This document shows, piece after piece, positions 16,873-25,090 of a stretch of 64,000 bases of DNA (positions are counted from its first letter, which is position 1; every line of letters begins with the position of its first letter). A program made the position numbers and the translations under genes. The notes beneath the pieces are model-generated. The model saw only the letters and a program-made list of their open reading frames with translations, was not told the origin of the DNA and did not search any database. The stretch comes from Paenibacillus_E allorhizoplanae. Its GTDB lineage: Bacteria; Bacillota; Bacilli; Paenibacillales; NBRC-103111. The DNA is taken from NCBI RefSeq assembly GCF_927798215.1, contig NZ_CAKMMW010000008.1, positions 189,405 to 253,404 of the forward strand, in the 5' to 3' direction.

Positions 16873-18074
16873 ATGGCCAGTGTACAAAAGCGAGGCAACA
16901 GTTCCTTCCTTCTCGTAGTAGAAACGGGATACGGCCCTACAGGTGAGCGCATCAAACGAACGAAGACAGTAAAGGCAGAGGGCATTAGAGAAGCCCGTAA
17001 GCTCCTCGCAGAGTTTCAAACAGAGGTTGAATCAGGGGAATATATCTCACCGCAAAAAATGACCCTAGAGGCCTTTGTGACTGATTGGAGAGCAAAATAT
17101 GCAAGAAAAGAACTCGCACCACTGACGCTTAAAAATTATGATCTACACCTCAAAAACCACATTCTACCTAAATTTGGACATATGCGTATGGATCAGATAA
17201 AACCGCTGCACATTGTTTCGTTTCTGGACGAACTAAGTAAACCAGGAGCTCGAAAAGACGGGCAAGGTGAGCTTCTTTCTAGCGGGACCATAGAATATAT
17301 ATACCGCGTGATCAAGAGCTTATTTAACCGCGCTATGGACTGGCAGATGTTGAAGAAACATCCAATGGAAGGTATTAAGAAACCCAAAGTAGTACAAATG
17401 GAAATGCAATATTATGATGAAAACGAAGCACAGCTTGCAATTGTGGCACTATATAAAGAACCACTAATGTGGCGATTGTTTTGCACTGGTGCACTGGTGC
17501 CATTCTAGGTGGTTTTAGGAGGGGCGAGCTTATCGGTTTAGAGTGGAGCGATGTTGATTATGAAAAATGTACCTTATCGATAAACAAAAGTATTTCGCTT
17601 ACTGTAGGTGGCCAAGCACAAGTGAAGGCTCCTAAAAGCAAGGCTTCAAAACGAACAGTCACAATGCCTGAGTGGTTTATGCAAGAAATGAAGGTCTTCC
17701 ATCATAGTTGGAAGCTAGATAAATTGAAAGCAGGGGAACTTTGGGAAGGAAATGAACAACAATATGTATTTCAAATTGGTTTCGGCAAGCCCTTGTACCA
17801 TTCGTCCCCAACTCACTGGTGGAAAAAGTTCACAGAACGGCACAACCTAAAATTCATTCGACTACATGATCTACGACATAGCGCGGCGACAATTTTGATT
17901 CAAAATGATGTGTCCATGAAAGCCATCCAGGAACGACTAGGTCACTCCAAGCATCAAACTACTGCAGATCTATATGCCCATGTGGCCCAGTCGGTAAGCA
18001 GAGTAGCCGCGGATAAATTAGAAAAGTTCAATCCTCGTTTAAATATTTCGTCAACAGTTCGTCAACAAGGGTGA
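16873..18074 (+). pseudogene. Tyrosine recombinase (phage-type integrase), frameshifted
   Basis: Two frames, 16873-17508 and the rest to 18074, together encode one integrase of about 400 residues. The first part has the N-terminal arm-binding domain and the core-binding SAM-like domain; the second has the catalytic domain with G-F-R-R-G-E-L (first Arg), the beta-hairpin Lys region, H-D-L-R-H-S (His-x-x-Arg), G-H-S and the nucleophile in L-Y-A-H-V. The break is a tandem 8-bp duplication, GCACTGGT at 17483-17490 and 17491-17498; removing one copy restores T-G-A-I-L-G-G-F-R-R. The ATG has AAGGAGG 9 bases upstream. It ends about 90 bases from tRNA-Leu, its likely attachment gene. Probably inactive as read, unless the duplication reverts. 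Confidence 0.93.
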
Positions 18075-18117
18075 TTTATGAAACTGTACTACCGCATTTA
18101 TTCCATCTGTTATAAAA

Positions 18118-18146
18118 CAGAAAAAACCCTTATATACCAAGGGTTT
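18118..18146 (-). terminator. Terminator of tRNA-Glu/tRNA-Leu operon
   Basis: AAACCCTT at 18124-18131 pairs with AAGGGTTT at 18139-18146. Read on the minus strand it ends in a T6 run, about 20 bases after tRNA-Leu. Confidence 0.85.
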
Positions 18147-18165
18147 CAGGCTTGTAAAGCTGGGA

Positions 18166-18247
18166 TGCGGTCGGAGGGATTTGAACCCTCACGCCTTGTG
18201 AGCGCCACCCCCTCAAGATGGTGTGTCTGCCGTTCCACCACGACCGC
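18166..18247 (-). tRNA. tRNA-Leu (GAG)
   Basis: On the minus strand an 82-base class II tRNA folds with a 7-bp acceptor stem GCGGUCG/CGACCGC, anticodon stem CCAUC/GGUGG around loop UUGAGGG (anticodon GAG), a long variable arm and the T-arm GGGUUCAAAUCCC. CCA is not encoded. Its 3' end faces the accessory island and the integrase gene, making it the likely attachment site. Confidence 0.95.
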
Positions 18248-18264
18248 ATGAGAGAATAAAACAA

Positions 18265-18336
18265 TGACCCGTAGGGGACTCGAACCCCTGTTACCTCCGT
18301 GAAAGGGAGGTGTCTTAACCACTTGACCAACGGGCC
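18265..18336 (-). tRNA. tRNA-Glu (UUC)
   Basis: A 72-base minus-strand cloverleaf starting GGCCCGUUGGUCAAGUGG with anticodon loop CUUUCAC (UUC) and T-arm GGGGUUCGAGUCCCC. It precedes tRNA-Leu in the same operon. CCA is not encoded. Confidence 0.95.
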
Positions 18337-18383
18337 ATAACATCGTCATTGAACACTTCAGCCCGTTAAGGACGACAAGTTTT

Positions 18384-18412
18384 ATTATAAAGGATTCCTG
18401 GCTCTTTGACAA
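18384..18412 (-). promoter_or_regulatory. Sigma-A promoter of tRNA-Glu/tRNA-Leu operon
   Basis: On the minus strand TTGTCA (18412-18407) and a perfect TATAAT (18389-18384) are spaced by 17 bases, about 47 bases upstream of tRNA-Glu. Confidence 0.85.
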
Positions 18413-18507
18413 GCCTAATTATTGGAAATAAGACCTGTTCAAGCTGACATGTGAATAGCCCCCATGGCCATGTTACATCAACCATGAGAGCTACCTTTTG
18501 CAACCAA

Positions 18508-20250
18508 CTATTTAATTTTGAAATAGGTCACAGATTCGTTCAACGTATCCACGACGGACTTCAGTTGTTCCGACGCAGCAGCTATATTCTGCATCATGGC
18601 AAGCTGTTCCTCTGTGGCCGCTGCTACCGTTTGCGATCTCGTCAAAATCTGAGATGAGCTTGACGCTGACTGATCCATCGTAGCCGAAATTTCTTCCGAG
18701 CTAGCCGACATTTGCTGCGTTATCGCCGATGTCTCATGAATCTGAGTGACGATGTGTGTCACAGACTGCATGATCGTTTCGAAGCTCTGGTTCACTTCCT
18801 GCATCATTTGTGAGCCAGCGCTTGCTTCCTGCTTCGTCGTATTCATCGACTGCGATACACTAGCAATTTCGACTCTCGTCTCGTGAATCAACTGGTTGAT
18901 GCCGTCGGCGGATTCGATCGATTGTGAGGCCAGTTTGCGGATTTCTTGAGCGACGACATTGAACCCTTTGCCATGCTCACCTGCTCTAGCCGCCTCAATG
19001 GACGCATTCAGCGACAAGAGATTGGTCTGGTTGGCGAAACTCGTGATACTCGAGGCAATCTGCCCAATCTCATCCGACTTACGGGTCAGCGACTGTACCG
19101 TCACAGACAGCTGTTCAACTGAGCTCAGCATATTCACAATTTGATGTTGCAGTTTCGAGAGCAGCTCATTACCGAGTGTTGCGTGCTGAGAGGTTAAAGA
19201 GGAGTGATCCGCCATAACGCTTGAGTTCTCTGCGACACGTTGAATCCCAATCGCCATTTCCTCAATAGCACGGCTCGTTTCTTCACTGCTTCTTGCTTGC
19301 ACTTCGACTTCCTGCGTCATTTCTTGAATATTCGAAGCGACATGTTCAGCAGCGTGAGCAGACTCTTTGGAGCTGTCCGACAGCTCCACGGAAGCATCGT
19401 GCACGAATTGTGTATTGTGAGCAATCGTGCCGATCAAGCCTCTCATTTTGGCAACCATATGATCAACTGATTCTGAAATCTGCCCCAGCTCATCCTTGGA
19501 ATACGTCAATTGAGCCTCGTGGCGCAAATCTCCTGCAGCAACCCCGCCAGTAATGGTTATAATCTTACGAAGCACTGACATGATTTTCCTGATCACGAAT
19601 CCGCCAGCTCCAAACAAAATGAAGATGATAACCGCCACACCGATGTAAACGCCTTTGGCTGTTGCGTTATTCTCCTGCTTAATATCGACAATGCTCTGCT
19701 TAGCATGCACGTCTAGAATTTCACCAATAGCATTCAGCCCTTCGCGTCCCTTCTCAAAGGTGGCCATCAGCTTAGGTTCATTCAAAACGCCTTTGCCAAC
19801 ACTCCCCGCTTGAATGACGGCATTCGCTTCTTTAACCCACTGATCGAAGGAAGTTTGGAAGCTCGATTCACTTTGCTCTATGGTCACTTCCGTCTCCGCA
19901 TGTGCCGTTTGCAGTAATTCCTTTGATTTTAAAATAGTAACAGCCTGTCCAACTCTTGTATTCGTTTGTTCAATATTGTCTTTCAGCAACTTCAACTGGT
20001 TCGTTTTCTCCTCCGCAGTCAAGGTACCCGACACTAACAACTGATAAGCGTTCATAGCTTGATACATATCCCGGTCCGCATTCAAAATAAGTGACACACT
20101 CTTCTCCGTCGTCTCATACAAGGAGGAGGTCAGCGTATCCGTATTGGACTTGTTTACCTGTAGGAGATATACACTCGTGCCTAAATACAACAGAGAAGGA
20201 ATTAACAACAATAAGATAAGACGCACACGTATCGAGAATAATTTAGTCAC
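18508..20250 (-). CDS. Methyl-accepting chemotaxis protein
   Basis: A 580-residue transmembrane chemoreceptor. It has a first membrane span at about 9-30, a helical extracytoplasmic sensor (four-helix-bundle type, about 31-190) without a recognised ligand pocket, a second span near 205-227, a HAMP linker with K-D-E-L-G-Q-I-S, and a long signalling coiled coil whose tip reads I-T-S-F-A-N-Q-T-N-L-L-S-L-N-A-S-I-E-A-A-R-A-G-E. GTG 20250 is chosen with GGGGGA 7-8 bases upstream; the frame stays open upstream but there it runs into tRNA-Ser. It stands alone, so its chemotaxis partners lie elsewhere. Confidence 0.9.
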   Translation of the reverse strand: MTKLFSIRVRLILLLLIPSLLYLGTSVYLLQVNKSNTDTLTSSLYETTEKSVSLILNADRDMYQAMNAYQLLVSGTLTAEEKTNQLKLLKDNIEQTNTRVGQAVTILKSKELLQTAHAETEVTIEQSESSFQTSFDQWVKEANAVIQAGSVGKGVLNEPKLMATFEKGREGLNAIGEILDVHAKQSIVDIKQENNATAKGVYIGVAVIIFILFGAGGFVIRKIMSVLRKIITITGGVAAGDLRHEAQLTYSKDELGQISESVDHMVAKMRGLIGTIAHNTQFVHDASVELSDSSKESAHAAEHVASNIQEMTQEVEVQARSSEETSRAIEEMAIGIQRVAENSSVMADHSSLTSQHATLGNELLSKLQHQIVNMLSSVEQLSVTVQSLTRKSDEIGQIASSITSFANQTNLLSLNASIEAARAGEHGKGFNVVAQEIRKLASQSIESADGINQLIHETRVEIASVSQSMNTTKQEASAGSQMMQEVNQSFETIMQSVTHIVTQIHETSAITQQMSASSEEISATMDQSASSSSQILTRSQTVAAATEEQLAMMQNIAAASEQLKSVVDTLNESVTYFKIK

Positions 20251-20350
20251 TAGTAGTTCCCCCATCGTGAAGCTTTTTTTATTCACTATAGAGGACAAAC
20301 GTTTAACAGATATTAGAAATTTGTTAGAATAGGTTGAGATTCGGATGAAC

Positions 20351-20390
20351 AAAAATAAGCCCAACGGCATAAATGCCATTGAACTTATTT
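20351..20390 (-). terminator. Terminator of tRNA-Asn/tRNA-Ser operon
   Basis: On the minus strand AATAAG..CAATGGC pairs with GCCGTTG..CTTATT and is followed by T-rich sequence, just downstream of tRNA-Ser. Confidence 0.75.
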
Positions 20391-20395
20391 CGTGA

Positions 20396-20484
20396 CGGAG
20401 AGAGAGGGATTCGAACCCTCGCACCGCTTACGCAGTCTAACCCCTTAGCAGAGGGTCCCCTTATAGCCACTTGGGTATCTCTCC
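20396..20484 (-). tRNA. tRNA-Ser (GCU)
   Basis: An 89-base minus-strand class II tRNA with acceptor GGAGAGA, anticodon loop CUGCUAA (GCU), a long variable arm (GCGUAAGC core) and T-arm GAGGGUUCGAAUCCCUC. CCA is not encoded. Confidence 0.95.
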
Positions 20485-20492
20485 ATATATGG

Positions 20493-20565
20493 CTCCCCGA
20501 ACAGGACTCGAACCTGTGACAACTCGATTAACAGTCGAGTGCTCTACCAACTGAGCTATCAGGGA
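20493..20565 (-). tRNA. tRNA-Asn (GUU)
   Basis: A 73-base minus-strand cloverleaf starting UCCCUGAUAGCUCAGUUGG, anticodon loop CUGUUAA (GUU) and T-arm ACAGGUUCGAGUCCUGU. It is followed 8 bases later by tRNA-Ser in the same operon. Confidence 0.95.
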
Positions 20566-20578
20566 ATGAACAAGTTTT

Positions 20579-20607
20579 ATTTTATTATGAAGGCGCTGTT
20601 AAGTCAA
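20579..20607 (-). promoter_or_regulatory. Sigma-A promoter of tRNA-Asn/tRNA-Ser operon
   Basis: On the minus strand TTGACT (20607-20602) and TAAAAT (20584-20579) are spaced by 17 bases, 13 bases before the tRNA-Asn 5' end. It overlaps the 3' end of the SprT-like gene. Confidence 0.75.
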
Positions 20608-21058
20608 GTGTATACGATTTCAATTTTCCCCTGCAATTTCCACAGGCAAATTTACGCACATCCATTTTACGTTTCCGATAATACTCCGTCTTGCAATTCA
20701 CACACTCTAACCTATATTTATAAGCTTGTTTCGCCCGGGGCCGCGGTAAGGATTGGCAATATCGGGTACCGCCGACCTGGGCTAGCAAGGTTTTGAAATC
20801 TTGATCCCGATGCTGATAGCCTCGCTTCAAAATATGTAAATGATAATGGCAGAGTTCGTGCTTAATGATCTTCTCGATTTCATCCCGCCCATAAGTCTCC
20901 CACTGGCTCCAACTGATCTCAATATCATGTGATTTCATAAAATAACGTCCACCCGTCGATCGCAATCTTCGGTTAAAACGTGCCTGATGAACGAAGGGTC
21001 TACCAAACGATTCCATAGAAATCTGCTCGATCCATTGCTGTAGCTCTTGATCTTCCAT
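20585..21058 (-). CDS. SprT-like zinc metalloprotein
   Basis: A 157-residue SprT-family protein. The metal-binding helix H-E-L-C-H-Y-H is at residues 67-73 (His67, Glu68, His71), and a C-terminal zinc ribbon uses Cys119, Cys122, Cys139 and Cys142. This matches the YdcK/SprT-like proteins of Bacilli, whose cellular role is not settled. Its place between CmpA/Tex and a tRNA cluster is the same as in Bacillus subtilis, supporting vertical inheritance. Start ATG 21058; no other start fits the family length. Confidence 0.9.
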   Translation of the reverse strand: MEDQELQQWIEQISMESFGRPFVHQARFNRRLRSTGGRYFMKSHDIEISWSQWETYGRDEIEKIIKHELCHYHLHILKRGYQHRDQDFKTLLAQVGGTRYCQSLPRPRAKQAYKYRLECVNCKTEYYRKRKMDVRKFACGNCRGKLKSYTLDLTAPS

Positions 21059-21171
21059 CTACGAACACTCCAATAACAAGTTCTTACTTGAATTTGTACC
21101 GTATGTACGGCTATACTGTCAAGTAGAAAAGAAGATGGAACGCTCTATACAGAAAGGATTTGAACCGCCTC

Positions 21172-21525
21172 ATGCCACAAATGCGCTATGCGATATTGAA
21201 GCTTGACCAACAACTGGAGTTCGTCGAAATGCCTTCCTCCTATTCCTATCAATTAACAGCTTTGAACCAACGCTTGCACAAAGAATTAGAGAAATTAACC
21301 GCAGACCATGTGCCACAGCTTCCACGCGTCATTGCCGAGTGTGACGACTTGGAATTGGTCGGTACAACGTATACGCTCATCCAAGGCTTGGATTACATCA
21401 ATGGTTTGGAGAAAACATTCGCTGGTATCCAAGAGAAATCGTACCCGCTGATCTCGTTGTTAACTGAAATTCGTGCGCTACAAGCTCAGCTTGAGCAGTG
21501 GTACGAAGAGGAATTTGAGCTCTAA
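21172..21525 (+). CDS. Hypothetical conserved Paenibacillus-type protein
   Basis: A 117-residue acidic, helical, soluble protein of unknown function. It has a strand R-Y-A-I-L-K-L at the N-terminus and a helical coil at the C-terminus (I-R-A-L-Q-A-Q-L-E-Q-W-Y-E-E-E). ATG 21172 lies 13 bases after AAAGGA; a TTG at 21160 is too close to that site. It is divergent from the SprT-like gene and followed by cmpA on the same strand. No catalytic motif is visible. Confidence 0.65.
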   Translation: MPQMRYAILKLDQQLEFVEMPSSYSYQLTALNQRLHKELEKLTADHVPQLPRVIAECDDLELVGTTYTLIQGLDYINGLEKTFAGIQEKSYPLISLLTEIRALQAQLEQWYEEEFEL

Positions 21526-21597
21526 ATAAAGGGACCTGCACCCAATACCTTCATTCTTCATATGCTATAAGTACATGGCGAAGAAGGGGATGGGCAT

Positions 21598-21762
21598 ATG
21601 CCGCAATGGCTTTGTAATCAATTAATGCGTGCCTTCCAGAACAAAAACCGCAGACAAATTCGATTATTGAACGATAGCTGGTACTTTTACCGCACTCGCC
21701 GCTCACAAGAGGAGTGGCCTGACAGCCAATCGACGGACGGACCGAGTAAACGTAAATTTTGA
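21598..21762 (+). CDS. cmpA: Cortex morphogenetic protein CmpA
   Basis: A 54-residue protein starting at ATG 21598, 5-8 bases after GGGGATGG. The sequence M-P-Q-W-L-C-N-Q-L-M-R-A-F followed by R-L-L-N-D-S-W-Y-F-Y-R closely follows Bacillus CmpA (M-P-x-W-L ... Q-C-W-Y-F-Y-R). CmpA is a small sporulation protein that works with the ClpXP/SpoIVA quality check on spore-envelope assembly in the mother cell. It lies between tex and sprT as in Bacillus subtilis; the tail is about 17 residues longer than the Bacillus protein. A strong terminator follows. The gene implies a spore former. Confidence 0.88.
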   Translation: MPQWLCNQLMRAFQNKNRRQIRLLNDSWYFYRTRRSQEEWPDSQSTDGPSKRKF

Positions 21763-21768
21763 TGAGAA

Positions 21769-21803
21769 AGCTAGTACTTGTGCTACAAGTGCTGGCTTTT
21801 TTG
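21769..21803 (+). terminator. Intrinsic terminator of cmpA
   Basis: AGCTAGTACTTG at 21769-21780 pairs with CAAGTGCTGGCT at 21786-21797 (G-U pairs allowed), followed by T6. Confidence 0.9.
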
Positions 21804-21890
21804 CCATTCGGTACATAGAACGCAGATAGAAAGAGTAAATATGCGATAAAAACATACGAACCTGACGACATCAATAGCAAGAAAAAACAG

Positions 21891-21919
21891 TTGCATATTT
21901 GAAATGTGCCCTCTATACT
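21891..21919 (+). promoter_or_regulatory. Sigma-A-like promoter for the gene at 22063
   Basis: TTGCAT at 21891-21896 and TATACT at 21914-21919 are spaced by 17 bases. The start of transcription would be near 21926, giving a leader of about 135 bases. Confidence 0.7.
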
Positions 21920-21970
21920 GTAAATAAATGTAACAAATAGTAAAGATAAATTAGAAAATTAAATATAAAT

Positions 21971-22029
21971 ACCTGAGTGAAGCACACTCGAGCTTGCAGA
22001 ATTATCTGCTGTTCGTTTGTGCTTTTTTT
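21971..22029 (+). promoter_or_regulatory. Putative transcription attenuator in leader
   Basis: A terminator-like hairpin (AAGCACA at 21980-21986 with TGTGCTT at 22018-22024, inner GCAG/CTGC, then T7) lies between promoter and start codon. The GAGTG/CACTC pair at about 21975-21989 overlaps its 5' arm and could be an alternative fold. It could instead be the terminator of a small RNA starting at the promoter. Confidence 0.55.
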
Positions 22030-22062
22030 GCGTATTTATTTTGAAAAAGGGGGCTTATTTAC

Positions 22063-22626
22063 ATGGAGACAACTAGTAGTCAGTGGCTGCGCAGAATGCG
22101 CGAGAAGCATCGTAGGTTGTTTTGGAAAAGAGGATTGGAGGATCGGTTTCAGGTGTTGCAGGAAGGAGAACGAGTAGGTCGAGAGCAAATTAGTGGGAAG
22201 AGCATAGATCAACTGCAAAATAACGTGAAGAGAAAGAACCAAGTACTACAGTCTGGAAAACAAGTAGATCGAGTGCACCAGACTGGAGACCAAGAAAGTA
22301 AAGTGCAAAAAAACGGACATCGAAATAACAACGTTATTCCTTTGGAACAAAGAAGGATCGTTTCTAGCAGCAAACCACATCCCCCCACCATAGCTGAACT
22401 TGAGGCGGACGTATGGGAACTTCGAAAGCAGTTTATCCTCCAGATCGCTAATCGGCGTAATGGTAAAGTTCGGCTTCAAGAAGTCGCAGCCGAGTGCAAT
22501 GTGAACATTCGTATCGCGGCTGAGTGGCTCATCCGTCTTTCGTTGGAAGGAATGCTTTCCCTTGTTGCTGGTCAGCGGTATATGATGACTTATTCGGTGA
22601 AGGAGGTGGGAGGTGGGCAGAAGTAA
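22063..22626 (+). CDS. Hypothetical protein with basic repeats and winged-helix-like C-terminus
   Basis: A 187-residue basic protein of unknown function. ATG 22063 lies 9 bases after AAGGGGG. Residues 40-95 are low-complexity with loosely repeated Q-x-G-K/D-Q-V/E-x-K-V units. Residues 110-180 look folded: a helix (E-A-D-V-W-E-L-R-K-Q-F), G-K-V-R-L-Q-E-V-A-A-E-C-N-V and A-A-E-W-L-I-R-L, then a strand pair, an order that suggests a winged helix. Its leader has a possible attenuator. It converges with tex and is in a chromosomal, not mobile, context. Confidence 0.6.
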   Translation: METTSSQWLRRMREKHRRLFWKRGLEDRFQVLQEGERVGREQISGKSIDQLQNNVKRKNQVLQSGKQVDRVHQTGDQESKVQKNGHRNNNVIPLEQRRIVSSSKPHPPTIAELEADVWELRKQFILQIANRRNGKVRLQEVAAECNVNIRIAAEWLIRLSLEGMLSLVAGQRYMMTYSVKEVGGGQK

Positions 22627-22677
22627 GGGACTGCTTCGAACAGAATAAGTTGACTCGTTTCCCCTTGCTAGACGCAC

Positions 22678-22708
22678 AAAAAGCAGTTGGGAGCGAACTC
22701 CCAACTGC
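22678..22708 (-). terminator. Intrinsic terminator of tex
   Basis: A perfect 11-bp stem (GCAGTTGGGAG at 22683-22693 with its complement at 22698-22708) and A-run 22678-22682, which reads as T5 on the minus strand. Confidence 0.9.
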
Positions 22709-22734
22709 CCTAATCAACTGCTATCATCAACCTG

Positions 22735-25005
22735 CTATTGCGGTTTCTTCATCGTTAAGCCCACGCGGCCTTTTTTCTGGTCCACATTGAGTACCCATAC
22801 TTGGACGATGTCTCCAACGGAGACCACATCCATCGGATGTTTCACGAAACCGTTCTTGAGCTGGGAGATGTGCACCAGCCCATCGTTCTTAATGCCGATA
22901 TCGACGAAGGCGCCGAAGTCGATCACGTTACGCACCGTGCCGGTCAATTCCATGCCCGGCACAAGGTCCTCCAGCTGCAGCACGTCTGTGCGGAAGATCG
23001 GCGCAGGGACTTCGTCCCGCGGATCCCGCCCAGGCCGCTGCAGGCTGTCTAGGATGTCCCGCATCGTCGGGACACCGACGCCAAGCTTAGGAGCCAGCTC
23101 CTCTGGCTCCAGCGTCTGCAGCAGCGCTAGCAGCTGCTGAGAGCCTAGCTGCGCAAGCTCGATGCGCAGCTCCTTGAACAACCGATCCACCACGTCGTAA
23201 GACTCCGGATGGATCGGGGTGTTGTCGAGCGGGTTCCTGCCGCCCGCAATCCGCATGAACCCGACACACTGCTCGAAGGATTTCGCACCAAGGCGCGGAA
23301 CCTTCGACAGCTCCTGTCGGGAGCTGAACTTGCCATTCTCCTCGCGATACTTCACGATGTTCTTCGCAAGTGTCGCATTGACCCCCGACACGTACGACAG
23401 CAAGGACGGGGACGCCGTGTTCAAGTCCACCCCGACATGGTTAACGGCCGATTCTACGACGGCCTTCAAGTTCTCGTCCAGACGTTTCTGCGAAACGTCA
23501 TGCTGGTACTGACCGACGCCAATCGCTTTCGGCTCGATCTTCACAAGCTCTGCGAGCGGGTCCTGCAGCCTCCGCGCGATCGAAATCGCGCTGCGCTCAG
23601 CCACGTCGAGCTCAGGGAATTCCGTCTGCGCCAGCTTCGACGCGGAGTACACGCTCGCCCCCGCTTCGCTGACGATCAAGTACTTGAGCTTCCGCTCTTT
23701 GATCTCACCGATCAGCTCCGCAACGAACTGCTCCGTTTCACGGGACGCCGTCCCATTCCCGATCACAATCAGCTCCACGCTGTATGTGCTGATCAACTGC
23801 TTGAACTTCGCCTTCGCTTCCGCCACCTTATTATTCGGTGGTGTTGGGTAGGTGACGGCGATTTCAAGCATTTTACCGGTGTCGTCGATGACGGCCAGCT
23901 TACAGCCTGTCCGGTAGGCCGGATCGACACCGAGCACGACATGGCCCTTAATCGGCGCTTGCAGCAGGAGATTACGCAGATTTTCCGCGAAAATCTTAAT
24001 CGCCTGCTCCTCGCCCGCTTCCGTCATTTCACCGCGCACTTCGCGCTCAACGGATGGTGCTAGCAGCCTTTTATATGCGTCTTCAACGATGTTGCGCAGC
24101 ACGTCTTTTACGACTGAATCGCCTCTCACGATTTGACGCAACATGTAGTCGTGAATTTTATCCGGTTGGACATCTAGTCCAACCTTCAGAATCTCTTCCC
24201 GCTCCCCGCGATTAATCGCGAGAATACGGTGAGGCGGCAGGCGCTTCACAGGCTCTTGATAGGCATAATACATCTCATAGACAGATTCTGCCTTCGCATC
24301 CTTAGCCTCTGTCCGCATAATGCCGTTATCCTGCGTGAATCGACGCACCCAGGCCCGTATTTTCGCATCATCTGCGATATTCTCCGCTAGGATATCCATC
24401 GCGCCTTGAATCGCCTCTGCAGCGCTACCAACCTGCTTGTCCGCGTTGATGTAACGCGAAGCTTCTTGCTCCAGCGAGCCTTGACGAGGCTGCTTCCAAA
24501 TCCACGCAGCAAGCGGCTCCAACCCGCGTTCCTTGGCAACGCTAGCTCTGGTTTTCCGCTTCTGGCGGTAAGGCCTGTAGAGATCCTCGATTTCCTGCAG
24601 CTTCACAGCTTTCTCAATCGATGTGCGCAGCTCGTCCGTCAACTTGCCCTGCTCGTCGATCAAACGAACAACCTCGATTTTGCGATCCTCTAGATTACGC
24701 AAATATTGCAAGCGCTCCTCGATATCCCGCAACTGATTCTCGTCGAGCTCGCCAGTCATCTCTTTCCGATAACGCGCGATAAACGGAATTGTATTGCCCT
24801 CGTCCAGCAGCTCCATCGTTGTCTTCACTTTGCCGCTTGGCAACTGTAGCTCAGCGGAGATTTGCTTCAGGATTCGTTCCTGAATCTCCGCTTTTTTCTC
24901 CGCAGGAATCTGTATTTTCGCCTTCGGCTCCTCAAACTCGCTTGCTTTTGGTTTTCCTTCGTTCTCCGTTACTTGGCCATCCGTCTCCACATTTGCCACA
25001 GTCAT
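22735..25005 (-). CDS. tex: Tex RNA-binding transcription accessory protein
   Basis: A 756-residue Tex protein. After a charged N-terminal extension (about 35 residues) come the Tex N-terminal helical region with L-D-E-G-N-T-I-P-F-I-A-R-Y-R-K-E, the YqgF/RuvC-like fold (V-L-G-V-D-P-A-Y-R-T-G), helix-hairpin-helix repeats (V-N-A-T-L-A-K-N-I-V) and a C-terminal S1 domain from about residue 680 (G-T-V-R-N-V-I-D-F-G-A-F-V-D). Tex binds nucleic acids and influences transcription. Length is slightly above the usual 720-780 range centre because of the extension. GC content is clearly higher than in the flanking island and glycan regions. A perfect terminator follows. Confidence 0.95.
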   Translation of the reverse strand: MTVANVETDGQVTENEGKPKASEFEEPKAKIQIPAEKKAEIQERILKQISAELQLPSGKVKTTMELLDEGNTIPFIARYRKEMTGELDENQLRDIEERLQYLRNLEDRKIEVVRLIDEQGKLTDELRTSIEKAVKLQEIEDLYRPYRQKRKTRASVAKERGLEPLAAWIWKQPRQGSLEQEASRYINADKQVGSAAEAIQGAMDILAENIADDAKIRAWVRRFTQDNGIMRTEAKDAKAESVYEMYYAYQEPVKRLPPHRILAINRGEREEILKVGLDVQPDKIHDYMLRQIVRGDSVVKDVLRNIVEDAYKRLLAPSVEREVRGEMTEAGEEQAIKIFAENLRNLLLQAPIKGHVVLGVDPAYRTGCKLAVIDDTGKMLEIAVTYPTPPNNKVAEAKAKFKQLISTYSVELIVIGNGTASRETEQFVAELIGEIKERKLKYLIVSEAGASVYSASKLAQTEFPELDVAERSAISIARRLQDPLAELVKIEPKAIGVGQYQHDVSQKRLDENLKAVVESAVNHVGVDLNTASPSLLSYVSGVNATLAKNIVKYREENGKFSSRQELSKVPRLGAKSFEQCVGFMRIAGGRNPLDNTPIHPESYDVVDRLFKELRIELAQLGSQQLLALLQTLEPEELAPKLGVGVPTMRDILDSLQRPGRDPRDEVPAPIFRTDVLQLEDLVPGMELTGTVRNVIDFGAFVDIGIKNDGLVHISQLKNGFVKHPMDVVSVGDIVQVWVLNVDQKKGRVGLTMKKPQ

Positions 25006-25090
25006 ACCTCTCTTCTATTAATCGTATGTATATGTATGTACAAACCAAAAAACGAGGGTACCTATCGCCCTCGTCCGTTCCAGACCTTAT

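Noticed and set aside
20251..20424. N-terminal extension of the chemotaxis receptor
   Set aside because: The extension reads through the terminator and into tRNA-Ser; a GTG with a good ribosome site at 20250 fits the family start.
23209..24063. 284-codon open frame on the plus strand inside tex
   Set aside because: It is the mirror of the GC-rich tex coding sequence and has no ribosome site or motif.
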